64,000 bases of DNA from Roseiarcus sp963761435. GTDB lineage: Bacteria > Pseudomonadota > Alphaproteobacteria > Rhizobiales > Beijerinckiaceae. Under the pieces are notes generated by a model. The model was given only the letters and a program-made list of their open reading frames with translations. It was not told the DNA's origin and ran no database searches. The position numbers and the translations under genes were made by a program. The DNA is taken from assembly GCA_963761435.1 (NCBI GenBank), contig CAVXHJ010000010.1, forward strand, positions 1 to 64,000, written 5' to 3'. Positions 43,026 to 51,264 of the stretch are shown in pieces (the stretch's first letter is position 1; each line of letters opens with the position of its first letter).

Positions 43026-43430
43026 TCAATTCAGCGCCATCTCCGGCGGTTCGCCCTCGACGATGAGCGTCGCGCCTGTGGCTTCCTCGATCGTCGCGCA
43101 TGGTCACGCCCGGCCCGCGCTCGCGAAGCACGAGGCCGGCCTCGGTCGGCTCGATCACCGCCATCTCGGTCACGATCAGGCTGACCCGCCGGGTCGCGGT
43201 CAGCGGCAGGGTGCAACGTGGGACGATCTTGTGGCCGCCCTTGGCGGTATGGACCATCGCCACCACCACTTTCCGCGCACCCGAGACGAGGTCCATCGCC
43301 CCTCCCATTCCCGGGACCATCTTGCCCGGCGCCATCCAGTTGGCGAGATAGCCGCGCTCGTCGACTTCGAGGCCGCCCAGCACGGTCATGTCGAGATGGC
43401 CGCCGCGGATGAGGCCGAAGCTCATCGCGT
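43026..43430 (-). pseudogene. CoA-transferase subunit B remnant (C-terminal part)
   Basis: Minus-strand translation from about 43430 gives a recognisable 3-oxoacid CoA-transferase B chain: MSFGLIRGGHLDMTVLGGL, then ANWMAPGKMVPGMGGAMDL and MVHTAKGGHKIVPRCTLPL. The N-terminal half of the family, including the EXG active-site region, is missing. Near 43095 the frame breaks after GPGVTM and resumes as TIEEATGATLIVEGEP, ending ALN-stop at 43026. Two lesions (5' loss and a frameshift) mark it as a dead fragment. It lies against the repeat array, a likely recombination point. Confidence 0.78.
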
Positions 43431-44056
43431 TCGCGTCGGCGCAACGGTGGCGGACGCGTCGCAAGGAGCGTGCCGTTGTCCCAGGGATTGACGGCTGCGC
43501 CGGCGCTATTGTCGCCCGTAGGTGTGCCGCCACTTCGAGCGGGCGCGGCGGCGGATCGACGACGGCGAGTGGGGTCTGGGCGTGGCCGCGGCGTTGTCAG
43601 TTCCCTCGAGGTCGAAGGTCTGGCCGAGATATTCGCTCGCCGGCATCGAGGCGGCGCCGCTTCCGGCATTGGCCGTCGGCGAGGCGGGTCCCGATGGCGG
43701 GTTGGCGGCGATCTGTTCTTCGAGCGTCTTGAGATCGGCGGAGGCCGTGGCCGCGGCGTTTGACGCGGCGGCGGAGGGAGGGGCGGAAACGGCGAGTTCG
43801 CCAAGACCGCGAACGGGCGCGCAGGCGCGTTCTGCGGCGACGACGTCTGCGCAGCAGCGGCCTGTGGCGCGGCGGCGGGCGGGAGCGGTTGGCTATCGGC
43901 CTGCGGGGAGGCGGCCTGGGCAGGCGCGCCGCCGGCAGCTTGCGCAGGAGCCGGTTGCGGCGCCGCCTCGTCGGCCACGAGCGTCGGGGTTGCATCCGGC
44001 TTGCTGTCGCTCACCTTCCCGGCGCCGGGGACCGGCCCCGTGGCGGAGGGCGCGAG
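43431..44056 (-). other. Pro/Ala-rich run-on downstream of the HlyD gene
   Basis: About 620 bases with no recognisable domain. The HlyD frame continues as PAPAQAAGGAPAQAASPQAD-type sequence to about 43800, then becomes Arg/Pro-rich. A different frame reads more naturally after that (ADLKTLEEQIAANPPSG and EYLGQTFDLEG, ending at a TAG near 43510), which suggests one or two frameshifts. It may be a genuine low-complexity tail that has decayed, or the end of another lost gene. Confidence 0.45.
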
Positions 44057-45001
44057 GTGGGGCTCGATCTCAACCGTGGCGGTCAGGCCGGCGACGAGCT
44101 TGACCCCCTCCGGAACCTCGTCGATGTGAACGCGCACCGGCACGCGCTGGGCGAGGCGCACGAAGGTGAAGAGCGGATTGACTGTGGCCAGCCCGCTGGC
44201 GTCAGGGACGGCGTTCGGGACATCGATGCCGCGCGCGAGCCCCTCAACCCTGCCGCGCAGCAGGGGGGTATATCCCATGAGCTTGATCGTCGCCGCGTCG
44301 CCCTCATGGATCCGGCCAAGAGCGGTCTCCTCGAAATAGGCGTCGACCCAGAACGAGTTCGAATTGACGACCGAAAGCTGGAGAGCCCCGACATTGGCGT
44401 AGTCGCCGAGCTGGGCGGTAAGGTTGGTGACGTAACCATTGACCGGCGAGCGAACCTGCGTGCGCTTAAAATTGATCCGCGTCTGGTCGAGATTCGCGAG
44501 CGCCGACTGGTAGGAGGCCTCGGCGTTCGCCGCCTGACTGACAAAGGTCTGCCGCTCCTCCATCGTGACCGCGATGTCGTTGAGCTTGAGCCGGCGGATC
44601 ATTTCGGCGTTGGCGTTCTCGGCGACCGCTCGCGTCTGCTCGACCGCCGCTTGCGCCTGCCGGACGGCGATCGAGTAGTTCCTGGGATCGATCAGCATGA
44701 GCAGGTCGCCCTTGCGGACGAACTGATTGTCTGCGATCGGCAATTTCACGATCTCGCCGGCGACCTGAGGGGCGATTTTGACGATATAGGCGCGCACCGT
44801 GCCGTCGCGCGTCCACGGCGTACCCATGTAATATTGCCAAGCCGTATAAGCGAGCGCGGCGGCGGCGCAGACGGCCGCGGTCGTGATGAGAACAGGCAGA
44901 ACCCGCAGGGACGATAGGAGCGAACGGCGTTTGATCGCGGGCGTGGTCGCGACATCGCTTCGCTTCAACACCTCGTTGGCTTTCAACTCGACCCGCGACA
45001 C
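44057..45001 (-). CDS. HlyD/AaeA-type efflux membrane-fusion protein (3' end uncertain)
   Basis: Residues 1-315 are a periplasmic adaptor: a membrane segment at about 32-55, TPWTRDGTVRAYIVKIAPQV, the biotinyl-like QFVRKGDLLMLIDPRNY, a hairpin helix and RSPVNGYVTNLTAQLGDYA. It pairs with the FUSC pump and DUF1656 protein upstream, the usual aromatic carboxylic acid efflux set. The true C-terminus is not clear: the frame stays open to 43031 through a Pro/Ala-rich stretch and then in the wrong frame through the CoA-transferase remnant, giving a nominal 656 residues. The coordinates here cover only the part that matches the family. Confidence 0.8.
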
Positions 45002-45214
45002 TCAAGGGCTCCAGCGCGCGATCATGACGACGATCGACGAGACGACGATAACATACAGCGCAAGCTCAAATAGAGCAGGGTGCCAGACCTGCTCGGCAAG
45101 GCCAAAGCGGTCGCCTGCTCGTCTTATCACGAGATAGACGATCCAGGCCACGCCGAGGATCACCACGATCGGCGCGACATAGAGTCCGAACAGGTTGATC
45201 TCGGTGAATCTCAT
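45002..45214 (-). CDS. DUF1656 small membrane protein (AaeX-like)
   Basis: A 70-residue protein with two hydrophobic segments (LYVAPIVVILGVAWIVYLVI and LALYVIVVSSIVVMI) and the DUF1656 N-terminus FTEINLFGLYVAP. It overlaps the FUSC gene by 4 bp and directly abuts the HlyD start. DUF1656 proteins accompany FUSC/HlyD aromatic acid exporters; their exact role is unknown. Confidence 0.88.
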   Translation of the reverse strand: MRFTEINLFGLYVAPIVVILGVAWIVYLVIRRAGDRFGLAEQVWHPALFELALYVIVVSSIVVMIARWSP

Positions 45215-47250
45215 GCGCCGAGCCGCTCGTCAAAATAGGGCCCGAATTCGGAGAGTTGGCCGCAGATCACCAGGATGCTGGCCCTGAGGCTGAGCGAGAC
45301 GCGGCTTGCCCGCCCGGCGCGGGGCAGGGCGGCGAGAAGGCGATCGATCGCCTTGAAGCGCTCGATCGCTTCGGTGCTTCGTCCGTCAGCGAGCGCCAAA
45401 AGCGCCGCGTCGACCGCCTCGCGGGAGACGAATCGCGGCGCGACGCGCTGCAGCCGCACCATCTCCTTTCCGACTGCGACCGCCGCGGCGAGCTGGTCGC
45501 GCTCGTGAGGTTCGGTTTGGTCCGGCATCGCGAGCAGGCGGCCGACGTTGCGGCTTTCCCAGTCATCCTGACTTCCAGGCGAGGTTCGTTTGGCGAATCG
45601 CCTTAGATCAGCGAGGGTCAGGGCGAGCAGCCGGTCGGTCCGGATCGCGGGCGAAAGCGGAGGGATGACGAGCATGGCGAGCGTCCCAAAAGCGACGCCG
45701 GCGAGAATCGCGATAGCGCTGTTCCAGAACTGCGCTGCGTCATAGGACATCGCATTGGTGATGGAGAGCATCGGCACAAAATTGAAGCTGGCCGCCACGA
45801 ACAGGAACGAATGTCGCCACGGGAAGGCGGTCAGAAATCCAAACGGCACAAGGATGATTCCGAGCACGAGACACAGGCTGGGGAAAGTCGTCGCCCTCGG
45901 AAGGATCCCGAACGCCACCACGGCCGCGGCGGTGGCGCTGATCGTGGTTCCCTGGAGAAAAGTCATTGACGCGGAATAGGCCAGATCTCCCTGCAGCGGT
46001 AAGAGGATGACGATCACCGCGCAGAAGGCGATCGCGGAGACGCCGCTCGGCCAGGCGCTCCCGATCCAGAACAGCGAGATCGCCCCAAACGATAGAAAGG
46101 CGCGCAGCGCGTTGATGAAAGCCGGCAACCAGTCGGCGACGCGCAGTCGCGCCGTACCCCTGACGGCGACCGTCTCTCGGGGATCGATCACGCCGGTCAG
46201 GCCGTTGAGCGCTTTCGCCAGGCCCAGCATGCCGATGGCGGCGTTATCCGCGAGCAGCCTCTGCGTCGGTGTTTGGGCATTGAAGCGGGTGAGCCTCCGC
46301 GCCGCCGCGCAGCACGCCTCGCGCAGCTCCGCCGGCTCGCTGGTCGAGGCCGTCTCGCCAGGCGGAAGCCGATCGCGCGGCAATTCCGCGTGTACCGCGT
46401 TGGCCTCTCCGGTTGTCGCGCTCGCGTTCAGCTCGATCTCAAACGCGACTTTGCGCCATGCCGTAATCGTCTCCATGAGGCCCGAGACCGCCCGTTGCAG
46501 CGCCGCCGAGCGATAACGCAGGTCGGACAATTCGCCGACCGCCGCGTCGATCATCGGATCAAGGGCGATCACGCGTCTCAAGAGGTCGTGTCGAAGCGCG
46601 CGAAACTGCGCGACGTTGGAGCTAGCGGCCAAAAAACAGTCGGCGAAACCATTCATGACCGCGCTCGACAGGGCCGCGAACTCGGCCGCAAGCTTGCGGC
46701 GCGAGTGGCCGAGATCGGTCAACGCCAGCACGACGCCTGCGCAAACGATGCCGATGCAAATCTCAGCCGTGCGATAGATGGCGAACATCGTGACGCTGCC
46801 GCCTGCGGTCCCGATCGGGCCGAGAACGTCGATCGCAATGATCGCCGCGGTATAGCCGGCAAGCGCCGCGGCGTAGGCGGCGAAATTGCGCAGGAGCGTG
46901 GCGACAAAGGCGCTCGCCGCGCACCAGAGCGCAAGCCCGACGAGAAAGCTCACCCGGTCCTGGCGAAAAAACGCCGCGAGGACCACGATGCCGATCGCGC
47001 CGATGACAGTTCCGACCATTCGGAACAGCGATTTGCGCAGCGAGGCGCCCAGCACCGGCTGGCAGACCAGCACGGCTGTGGTCGCCGCCCACGAAGGCTC
47101 GCTGAGCTCGAGCTTGAACGCCACATAGAACGAAAGGCAGACCGAAGCCCAGAGCCTCAGGCCGAACAGGAGCGCCGGCGTCGAGGCGCGCAGCGTCTCG
47201 GCAAGCGAAGCGCGGGAGGGCCTTGCGAGGATGGGGCTGGCCGCGGTCAT
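45211..47250 (-). CDS. FUSC-family aromatic acid/fusaric acid efflux pump
   Basis: A 679-residue inner-membrane transporter of the FUSC (AaeB-like) family. It has two clusters of hydrophobic segments, roughly residues 30-180 and 365-530, separated by soluble domains, and the family start FGLRLWASVCLSFYVAFKLE with LSEPSWAATTAVLVCQP. It forms an efflux unit with the DUF1656 and HlyD genes downstream on the same strand. Substrates of known members are aromatic carboxylic acids, which would fit relief from intermediates made by the island, although the pump lies outside the repeats. Confidence 0.9.
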   Translation of the reverse strand: MTAASPILARPSRASLAETLRASTPALLFGLRLWASVCLSFYVAFKLELSEPSWAATTAVLVCQPVLGASLRKSLFRMVGTVIGAIGIVVLAAFFRQDRVSFLVGLALWCAASAFVATLLRNFAAYAAALAGYTAAIIAIDVLGPIGTAGGSVTMFAIYRTAEICIGIVCAGVVLALTDLGHSRRKLAAEFAALSSAVMNGFADCFLAASSNVAQFRALRHDLLRRVIALDPMIDAAVGELSDLRYRSAALQRAVSGLMETITAWRKVAFEIELNASATTGEANAVHAELPRDRLPPGETASTSEPAELREACCAAARRLTRFNAQTPTQRLLADNAAIGMLGLAKALNGLTGVIDPRETVAVRGTARLRVADWLPAFINALRAFLSFGAISLFWIGSAWPSGVSAIAFCAVIVILLPLQGDLAYSASMTFLQGTTISATAAAVVAFGILPRATTFPSLCLVLGIILVPFGFLTAFPWRHSFLFVAASFNFVPMLSITNAMSYDAAQFWNSAIAILAGVAFGTLAMLVIPPLSPAIRTDRLLALTLADLRRFAKRTSPGSQDDWESRNVGRLLAMPDQTEPHERDQLAAAVAVGKEMVRLQRVAPRFVSREAVDAALLALADGRSTEAIERFKAIDRLLAALPRAGRASRVSLSLRASILVICGQLSEFGPYFDERLGA

Positions 47251-47260
47251 GGCCTGAGCC

Positions 47261-48034
47261 TCATATCACAGCAAGCAGCCCGCCATCGACATAGATGACC
47301 TGCCCGTTCACATAAGCCGAGGCCGGCGAAGCGAGAAAGACGGCGACGCCAATGAGATCTTCCGGCTTGCCCCACCGGCCCGACGGCGTGCGGCCCTTGA
47401 CCCACGAATCGAACTTCGGGTCGGCGATCAGCGGCTTGGTCATTTCTGTGTCGATGTAGCCTGGCCCTATGGCGTTGGCCTGAATGTCATGGACCGCCCA
47501 TTCCGCGGCCATCGCGCGCGTCAGCATCTTGATGCCGCCCTTCGCCGCCGTGTAGGGCGCAATCGTCGCTCGCGCGACCTCGCTCGCCAGCGAGGCGACA
47601 TTGATGATCTTGCCGCCGCGTCCGCGCTTGATCATCCGCCGGGCCGCTTCGCGCCCGACCTGGAACGAGCCGGTGAGATGGGTCTCGACGACACGGCGCC
47701 ATTCGTCTGTCTTGAGGTCCAGCATCGGCTTCCTGAGCTGGAACCCGGCGTTGTTGACAAGAATGTCGATCTCGACGCCCGAGGCGTCGAAATGATCGAA
47801 GGCGGCGAGAACCGATGCTTCGTCGGCGACGTCGAACGCGCGCGTCGAAGCGCGATGGCCGGCCGCTTCGAAGGACTTGGCGACCGCCGCCAGTTTGCCC
47901 TCATTGCGGCCGTTGAGCACGATCGCCGCGCCGGCCGCCGCGAGGCCCCGCGCCATCGCCAGGCCGAGGCCGTCCGACGAGCCGGTCACGAGCGCCGTCT
48001 TGCCGGCAAGATCGAAGAGGTGGGGCATGGTCAT
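47261..48034 (-). CDS. Short-chain dehydrogenase/reductase (gluconate 5-dehydrogenase-like)
   Basis: A 257-residue classical SDR. The nucleotide-binding TGSSDGLGLAMARGL, the NNAG motif (VNNAGFQLRKP), the catalytic serine in NVASLASEVA and the YTAAKGG Tyr-Lys pair are all present. It resembles gluconate 5-dehydrogenase (MLDLKTDEWRRVVETHLTGSF). The ATG at 48034 has GAGG 6 bases upstream; an ATG at 48046 overlapping the xthA stop as ATGA is an alternative. It is cotranscribed with xthA. Confidence 0.87.
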   Translation of the reverse strand: MTMPHLFDLAGKTALVTGSSDGLGLAMARGLAAAGAAIVLNGRNEGKLAAVAKSFEAAGHRASTRAFDVADEASVLAAFDHFDASGVEIDILVNNAGFQLRKPMLDLKTDEWRRVVETHLTGSFQVGREAARRMIKRGRGGKIINVASLASEVARATIAPYTAAKGGIKMLTRAMAAEWAVHDIQANAIGPGYIDTEMTKPLIADPKFDSWVKGRTPSGRWGKPEDLIGVAVFLASPASAYVNGQVIYVDGGLLAVI

Positions 48035-48042
48035 CTCAGGCC

Positions 48043-48852
48043 TCATAGGGCGAGGTCGACGCGGATCGGCGTGTGGTCGGAGGCCTTGTCGCGCCCGCGC
48101 ATGGCCTTGTCGATGACGACGGAGCGCAGCCGGTCGGCGGCCTGAGGCGAGAGCATGAGGTGATCGATGCGGATGCCATTGTTCTTCTGCCAACCGCCGG
48201 CCTGATAGTCCCAGAACGTGTAGAAGCCCCCCGCGTCCGTCGTCGCCCGCAACGCGTCGGTGAGGCCAAGCGCCATGAGCTCGCGGTATCTCGCCCGCGT
48301 CTGGGGCAGGAACAGCGCGTCGCTGACCCATTGTTCGGGATGGGCCGCGTCGCGCGGCTCCGGGATCACATTGAAATCGCCGGCCAGGACCAGCGGCTCC
48401 TCATATTGCATGAGCTTGCGCGCATGGGCGATGAGCCGCTCCATGAAGCCGAGCTTGTAAGGGTATTTCTCGCTGTGCGGCGGATTGCCGTTCGGCAGAT
48501 AGATGCTGGCCACCCTGACGACGCCGCCGTCGGTCGAGATGACCGCTTCGAGGTAGCGGGACTGGGAGTCGTTCTCGTCTCCCGGCAGCCCGCGGGCGAC
48601 TTCGAACGGGCGCTTGGAGAGAATGGCCACGCCGTTGAACGCCTTCTGGCCGTGGGTCTCGATGTTGTAGCCGAGCTCCTCGACCTCCATGCGCGGGAAC
48701 TGGTCGTCGAGGCACTTGATCTCCTGCAGGCAGAGAACGTCGGGGCTCGCCTCCTTCAAATAGTCGAGGAGGTGGGGAAGCCGCTGGCGGACGGAGTTGA
48801 CATTCCAGGTGGCGATGCGCAAGCGGCGGGGCTCCTCGGACGAGTCTGACAT
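48043..48852 (-). CDS. xthA: Exodeoxyribonuclease III
   Basis: A 269-residue AP endonuclease/3'-5' exonuclease for base-excision repair. The family signature is complete: RIATWNVNSVRQRLPHLLDY, then CLQEIKC with the metal-binding glutamate, VLAGDFNVIPEPRD, and the C-terminal RIDHLMLSPQAAD and SDHTPIRVDL with the catalytic His. The ATG at 48852 gives the short normal N-terminus MSDSSEEPRRLRIATWN; the longer frame to 48894 would overlap the divergent methyltransferase gene further. Confidence 0.94.
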   Translation of the reverse strand: MSDSSEEPRRLRIATWNVNSVRQRLPHLLDYLKEASPDVLCLQEIKCLDDQFPRMEVEELGYNIETHGQKAFNGVAILSKRPFEVARGLPGDENDSQSRYLEAVISTDGGVVRVASIYLPNGNPPHSEKYPYKLGFMERLIAHARKLMQYEEPLVLAGDFNVIPEPRDAAHPEQWVSDALFLPQTRARYRELMALGLTDALRATTDAGGFYTFWDYQAGGWQKNNGIRIDHLMLSPQAADRLRSVVIDKAMRGRDKASDHTPIRVDLAL

Positions 48853-49810
48853 GCTAGGGCGACTGAAATTTTCACGGAAGGCCAAGGCGGGCAAGGCGCC
48901 GCTGCAGCCTGCGGGCGAGGATCTCGCCGCGCCAGCGGCTGGCTTTCTCGAATTGGCTTACCTCAAATCCAACCCCGATGTCGCGGCGAGGGTCGGCGCG
49001 ACGCCGGGCATGACCGGCTGGCGCCATTTCATCTCTGAGGGGTGGCTCGAGAACCGTGTGGGCGTCCCGCCATCCGTTTACGACGAGGTGCGTCGGCGGA
49101 AGAATTACGAGGTCGATCAAATCCTTCCCCCCGCTTTCTTGAGAAAAAGGATTCACGGCTCGGAGGATGTGAACACGTTCGAGCAGGTCGGCCGGGCCGT
49201 CGCCGCGGACGTGATCGGCTATCTCGACCGGGTGAAAGCGCCGGGCCCCGAATTTCGCGTCCTCGACTTCGGCGTCGGCTGCGCCCGGATCATGAAGCCG
49301 CTGCAGGAGCTGGCGCGCGGGGCGCCTCCAAGGCGTGAGGCGATCGAGTGGCATGGGTCGGACATCGACGAACAGGCGATCGAGTGGTGCAGGGCGTATC
49401 TGGGCCAGCGGGGAGCGTTCACGGTCAATGAGACGATGCCGCCGTTACCTTACCCTGACCGGTTTTTCGACTTCGTCTATTCGATCTCGATCTTCACCCA
49501 CTTGCCCGAGGCGATGCAATTCGCCTGGCTCGAGGAAATCAATCGCGTGCTGAAACCGGGCGCGGTGGCGATTATTTCCACCCATTCGTTCGGGGCGCCG
49601 CGCAAGCGGAAAGAGGAAAAGCTGATCGCGCGCGGCTTTCATCACGGCGGCGGAAAAGGCGCCGAAGGCCTGCCGGATTTCTACCAGACTTCCTACCATA
49701 CCCGTGAGTACATCGTGCGGGAATGGGCGAAGGTTATCGCTGTGGAAAGCTTTGTCGAGAAGGGCGTCAACAAGGATCAGAATCTGGTCCTGTGCCGGCG
49801 GCTGGGCTGA
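48851..49810 (+). CDS. SAM-dependent class I methyltransferase
   Basis: A 319-residue protein. Residues 30-75 contain a short repeat-like motif (ELAYLKSNPDVAARVGATPG, GWRHFISEGWLENR) seen in some carbohydrate-linked proteins. The methyltransferase core starts near residue 135: VLDFGVGCARIMKPL for SAM binding, then SDIDEQAIEWC and FDFVYSISIFTHLPEAMQ. The likely ATG at 48851 overlaps the xthA start codon on the other strand, so the true start may be elsewhere (an open frame reaches back to 48797). The methyl acceptor is unknown. Confidence 0.78.
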   Translation: MLGRLKFSRKAKAGKAPLQPAGEDLAAPAAGFLELAYLKSNPDVAARVGATPGMTGWRHFISEGWLENRVGVPPSVYDEVRRRKNYEVDQILPPAFLRKRIHGSEDVNTFEQVGRAVAADVIGYLDRVKAPGPEFRVLDFGVGCARIMKPLQELARGAPPRREAIEWHGSDIDEQAIEWCRAYLGQRGAFTVNETMPPLPYPDRFFDFVYSISIFTHLPEAMQFAWLEEINRVLKPGAVAIISTHSFGAPRKRKEEKLIARGFHHGGGKGAEGLPDFYQTSYHTREYIVREWAKVIAVESFVEKGVNKDQNLVLCRRLG

Positions 49811-49882
49811 TGACTTTTCCTTGCGTTCGCTCCTCCGCCCGAGCCGACTCAAGAATTAGGCCGCCTTGTGTCGCAGCCCGGT

Positions 49883-51121
49883 CTAATCCTCAATCGCCTG
49901 ATAGGCGAGGGCGCGCAGGTCGAAGTCGGGCAGGTCGAAGCCCATCATCGACTGAGCCATGAACAGGCCGACCACCTGCTCTCTCGGATCGACCCAATAG
50001 TAAGTCTTCGCCGCTCCGGACCAGCCGAACTCGCCAACTGAGCCTGGCGCGCCTGACTGCGCGACGTCCATGAGGACCCGCGAGCCAAGGCCGAAGCCAT
50101 ACCCGGGGATAGGAAAGCCGCCAACCTCAAAGGGCAGAAGCGAAGCCGGCACAAAATTCGAGTGCATGAGCTCGAGCGTCTTGCGGCCGATAACGCGCTC
50201 GCCGTCGAGTTGTCCGCCGTTGGCCAACATCTGGGCGAAGCGGAAATAGTCGCCAATCGTGCCGAACAGACCGTGCCCTCCGCGGACGAAGACGTCCGGC
50301 GAATTGACCGGATAAGAGTTCGACACATCAAGGCGATCGTTGACGCCGCTCATCCATGCCGTGAACTCGCTGCCCATGGTCGTGCTGGGCAAAAACACGT
50401 CGGGACAGCCATACATCGCCGCTAGGCGGCCTCGCTTCTCGGGCGGGACCCCGAAGGCCGTATCGGTCATTCCCAGCGGCTCGAACAGCCGTTCGCGCAG
50501 GAAGATCCCGAGCGGACGGCCGGAGATAACCTCGATAAGCCGGGCAACGACGTCGATGCCGACGCTGTAGCGCCAACGCGAGCCTGGCTGGAAGGCGAGG
50601 GGAAATCGCGCCAGATCATCAATGGCGGCCTCCAGCGAATGGTGGGCGGCCAATAGCTTGGATTCGGTGTACATTTTGCCGACCCCGGACTCTTCGACAA
50701 AATGGTAGCTGAGGCCGCTCATGTGGGTCATCAGGTCCCGAATCAGGATCGGGCGAACCGGAGCGACCAGACTTCCGTCGGCCTCCAGAACCTTCACGGC
50801 GCCGAAGGCCGGAATGTATTTCGCCAGCGGATCGATCAGCCTGAATCGCCCCTCTTCGAGCAGCGTCATCATCGCGGTGCAGACGATCGGCTTGGTCATG
50901 GAGTACAGGCGGAAAATCGTGTCGGTGGTCATGGGCGCGCCCGCCTCCTTGTCCCGCCAGCCGAACTCGCCCGCATGCACAACTTTGCCGCGACGCGCGA
51001 TCAGGGTGTTGATTCCGGCGTAAACACCGCGATCGACGTAGCTCTGCATAGCGGGACGAATCCGTTCGAGACGCCTCGCGCTCATTCCGACCGCCTCGGA
51101 CGGTTCGACTGCGTAGTTCAT
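49883..51121 (-). CDS. Serine hydrolase of the beta-lactamase/esterase EstB family
   Basis: A 412-residue class C beta-lactamase-fold hydrolase. The nucleophile motif SMTK (S-x-x-K) is in FRLYSMTKPIVCTAM, and the tyrosine motif lies in SRWRYSVGIDVVARLIEV. The ATG at 51121 is supported by a GGAGG directly upstream; the longer frame to 51205 has no such site. No signal peptide is seen, so it is probably cytoplasmic. Relatives are esterases and simple amidases. It is divergent from the radical SAM gene. Confidence 0.88.
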   Translation of the reverse strand: MNYAVEPSEAVGMSARRLERIRPAMQSYVDRGVYAGINTLIARRGKVVHAGEFGWRDKEAGAPMTTDTIFRLYSMTKPIVCTAMMTLLEEGRFRLIDPLAKYIPAFGAVKVLEADGSLVAPVRPILIRDLMTHMSGLSYHFVEESGVGKMYTESKLLAAHHSLEAAIDDLARFPLAFQPGSRWRYSVGIDVVARLIEVISGRPLGIFLRERLFEPLGMTDTAFGVPPEKRGRLAAMYGCPDVFLPSTTMGSEFTAWMSGVNDRLDVSNSYPVNSPDVFVRGGHGLFGTIGDYFRFAQMLANGGQLDGERVIGRKTLELMHSNFVPASLLPFEVGGFPIPGYGFGLGSRVLMDVAQSGAPGSVGEFGWSGAAKTYYWVDPREQVVGLFMAQSMMGFDLPDFDLRALAYQAIED

Positions 51122-51264
51122 GCTTCCTCCTAAATCGCGACGCCGCCCCACGGACGCGGCCGACCAGGTCGGCTCGCCGATTTGGAGTTGCCCCCGCCCC
51201 TCCAAGGCGCTAGCTGACTTAGACGACGAAACGGCGAGTCCGTAAACCCTCTTACGGGGATTGA

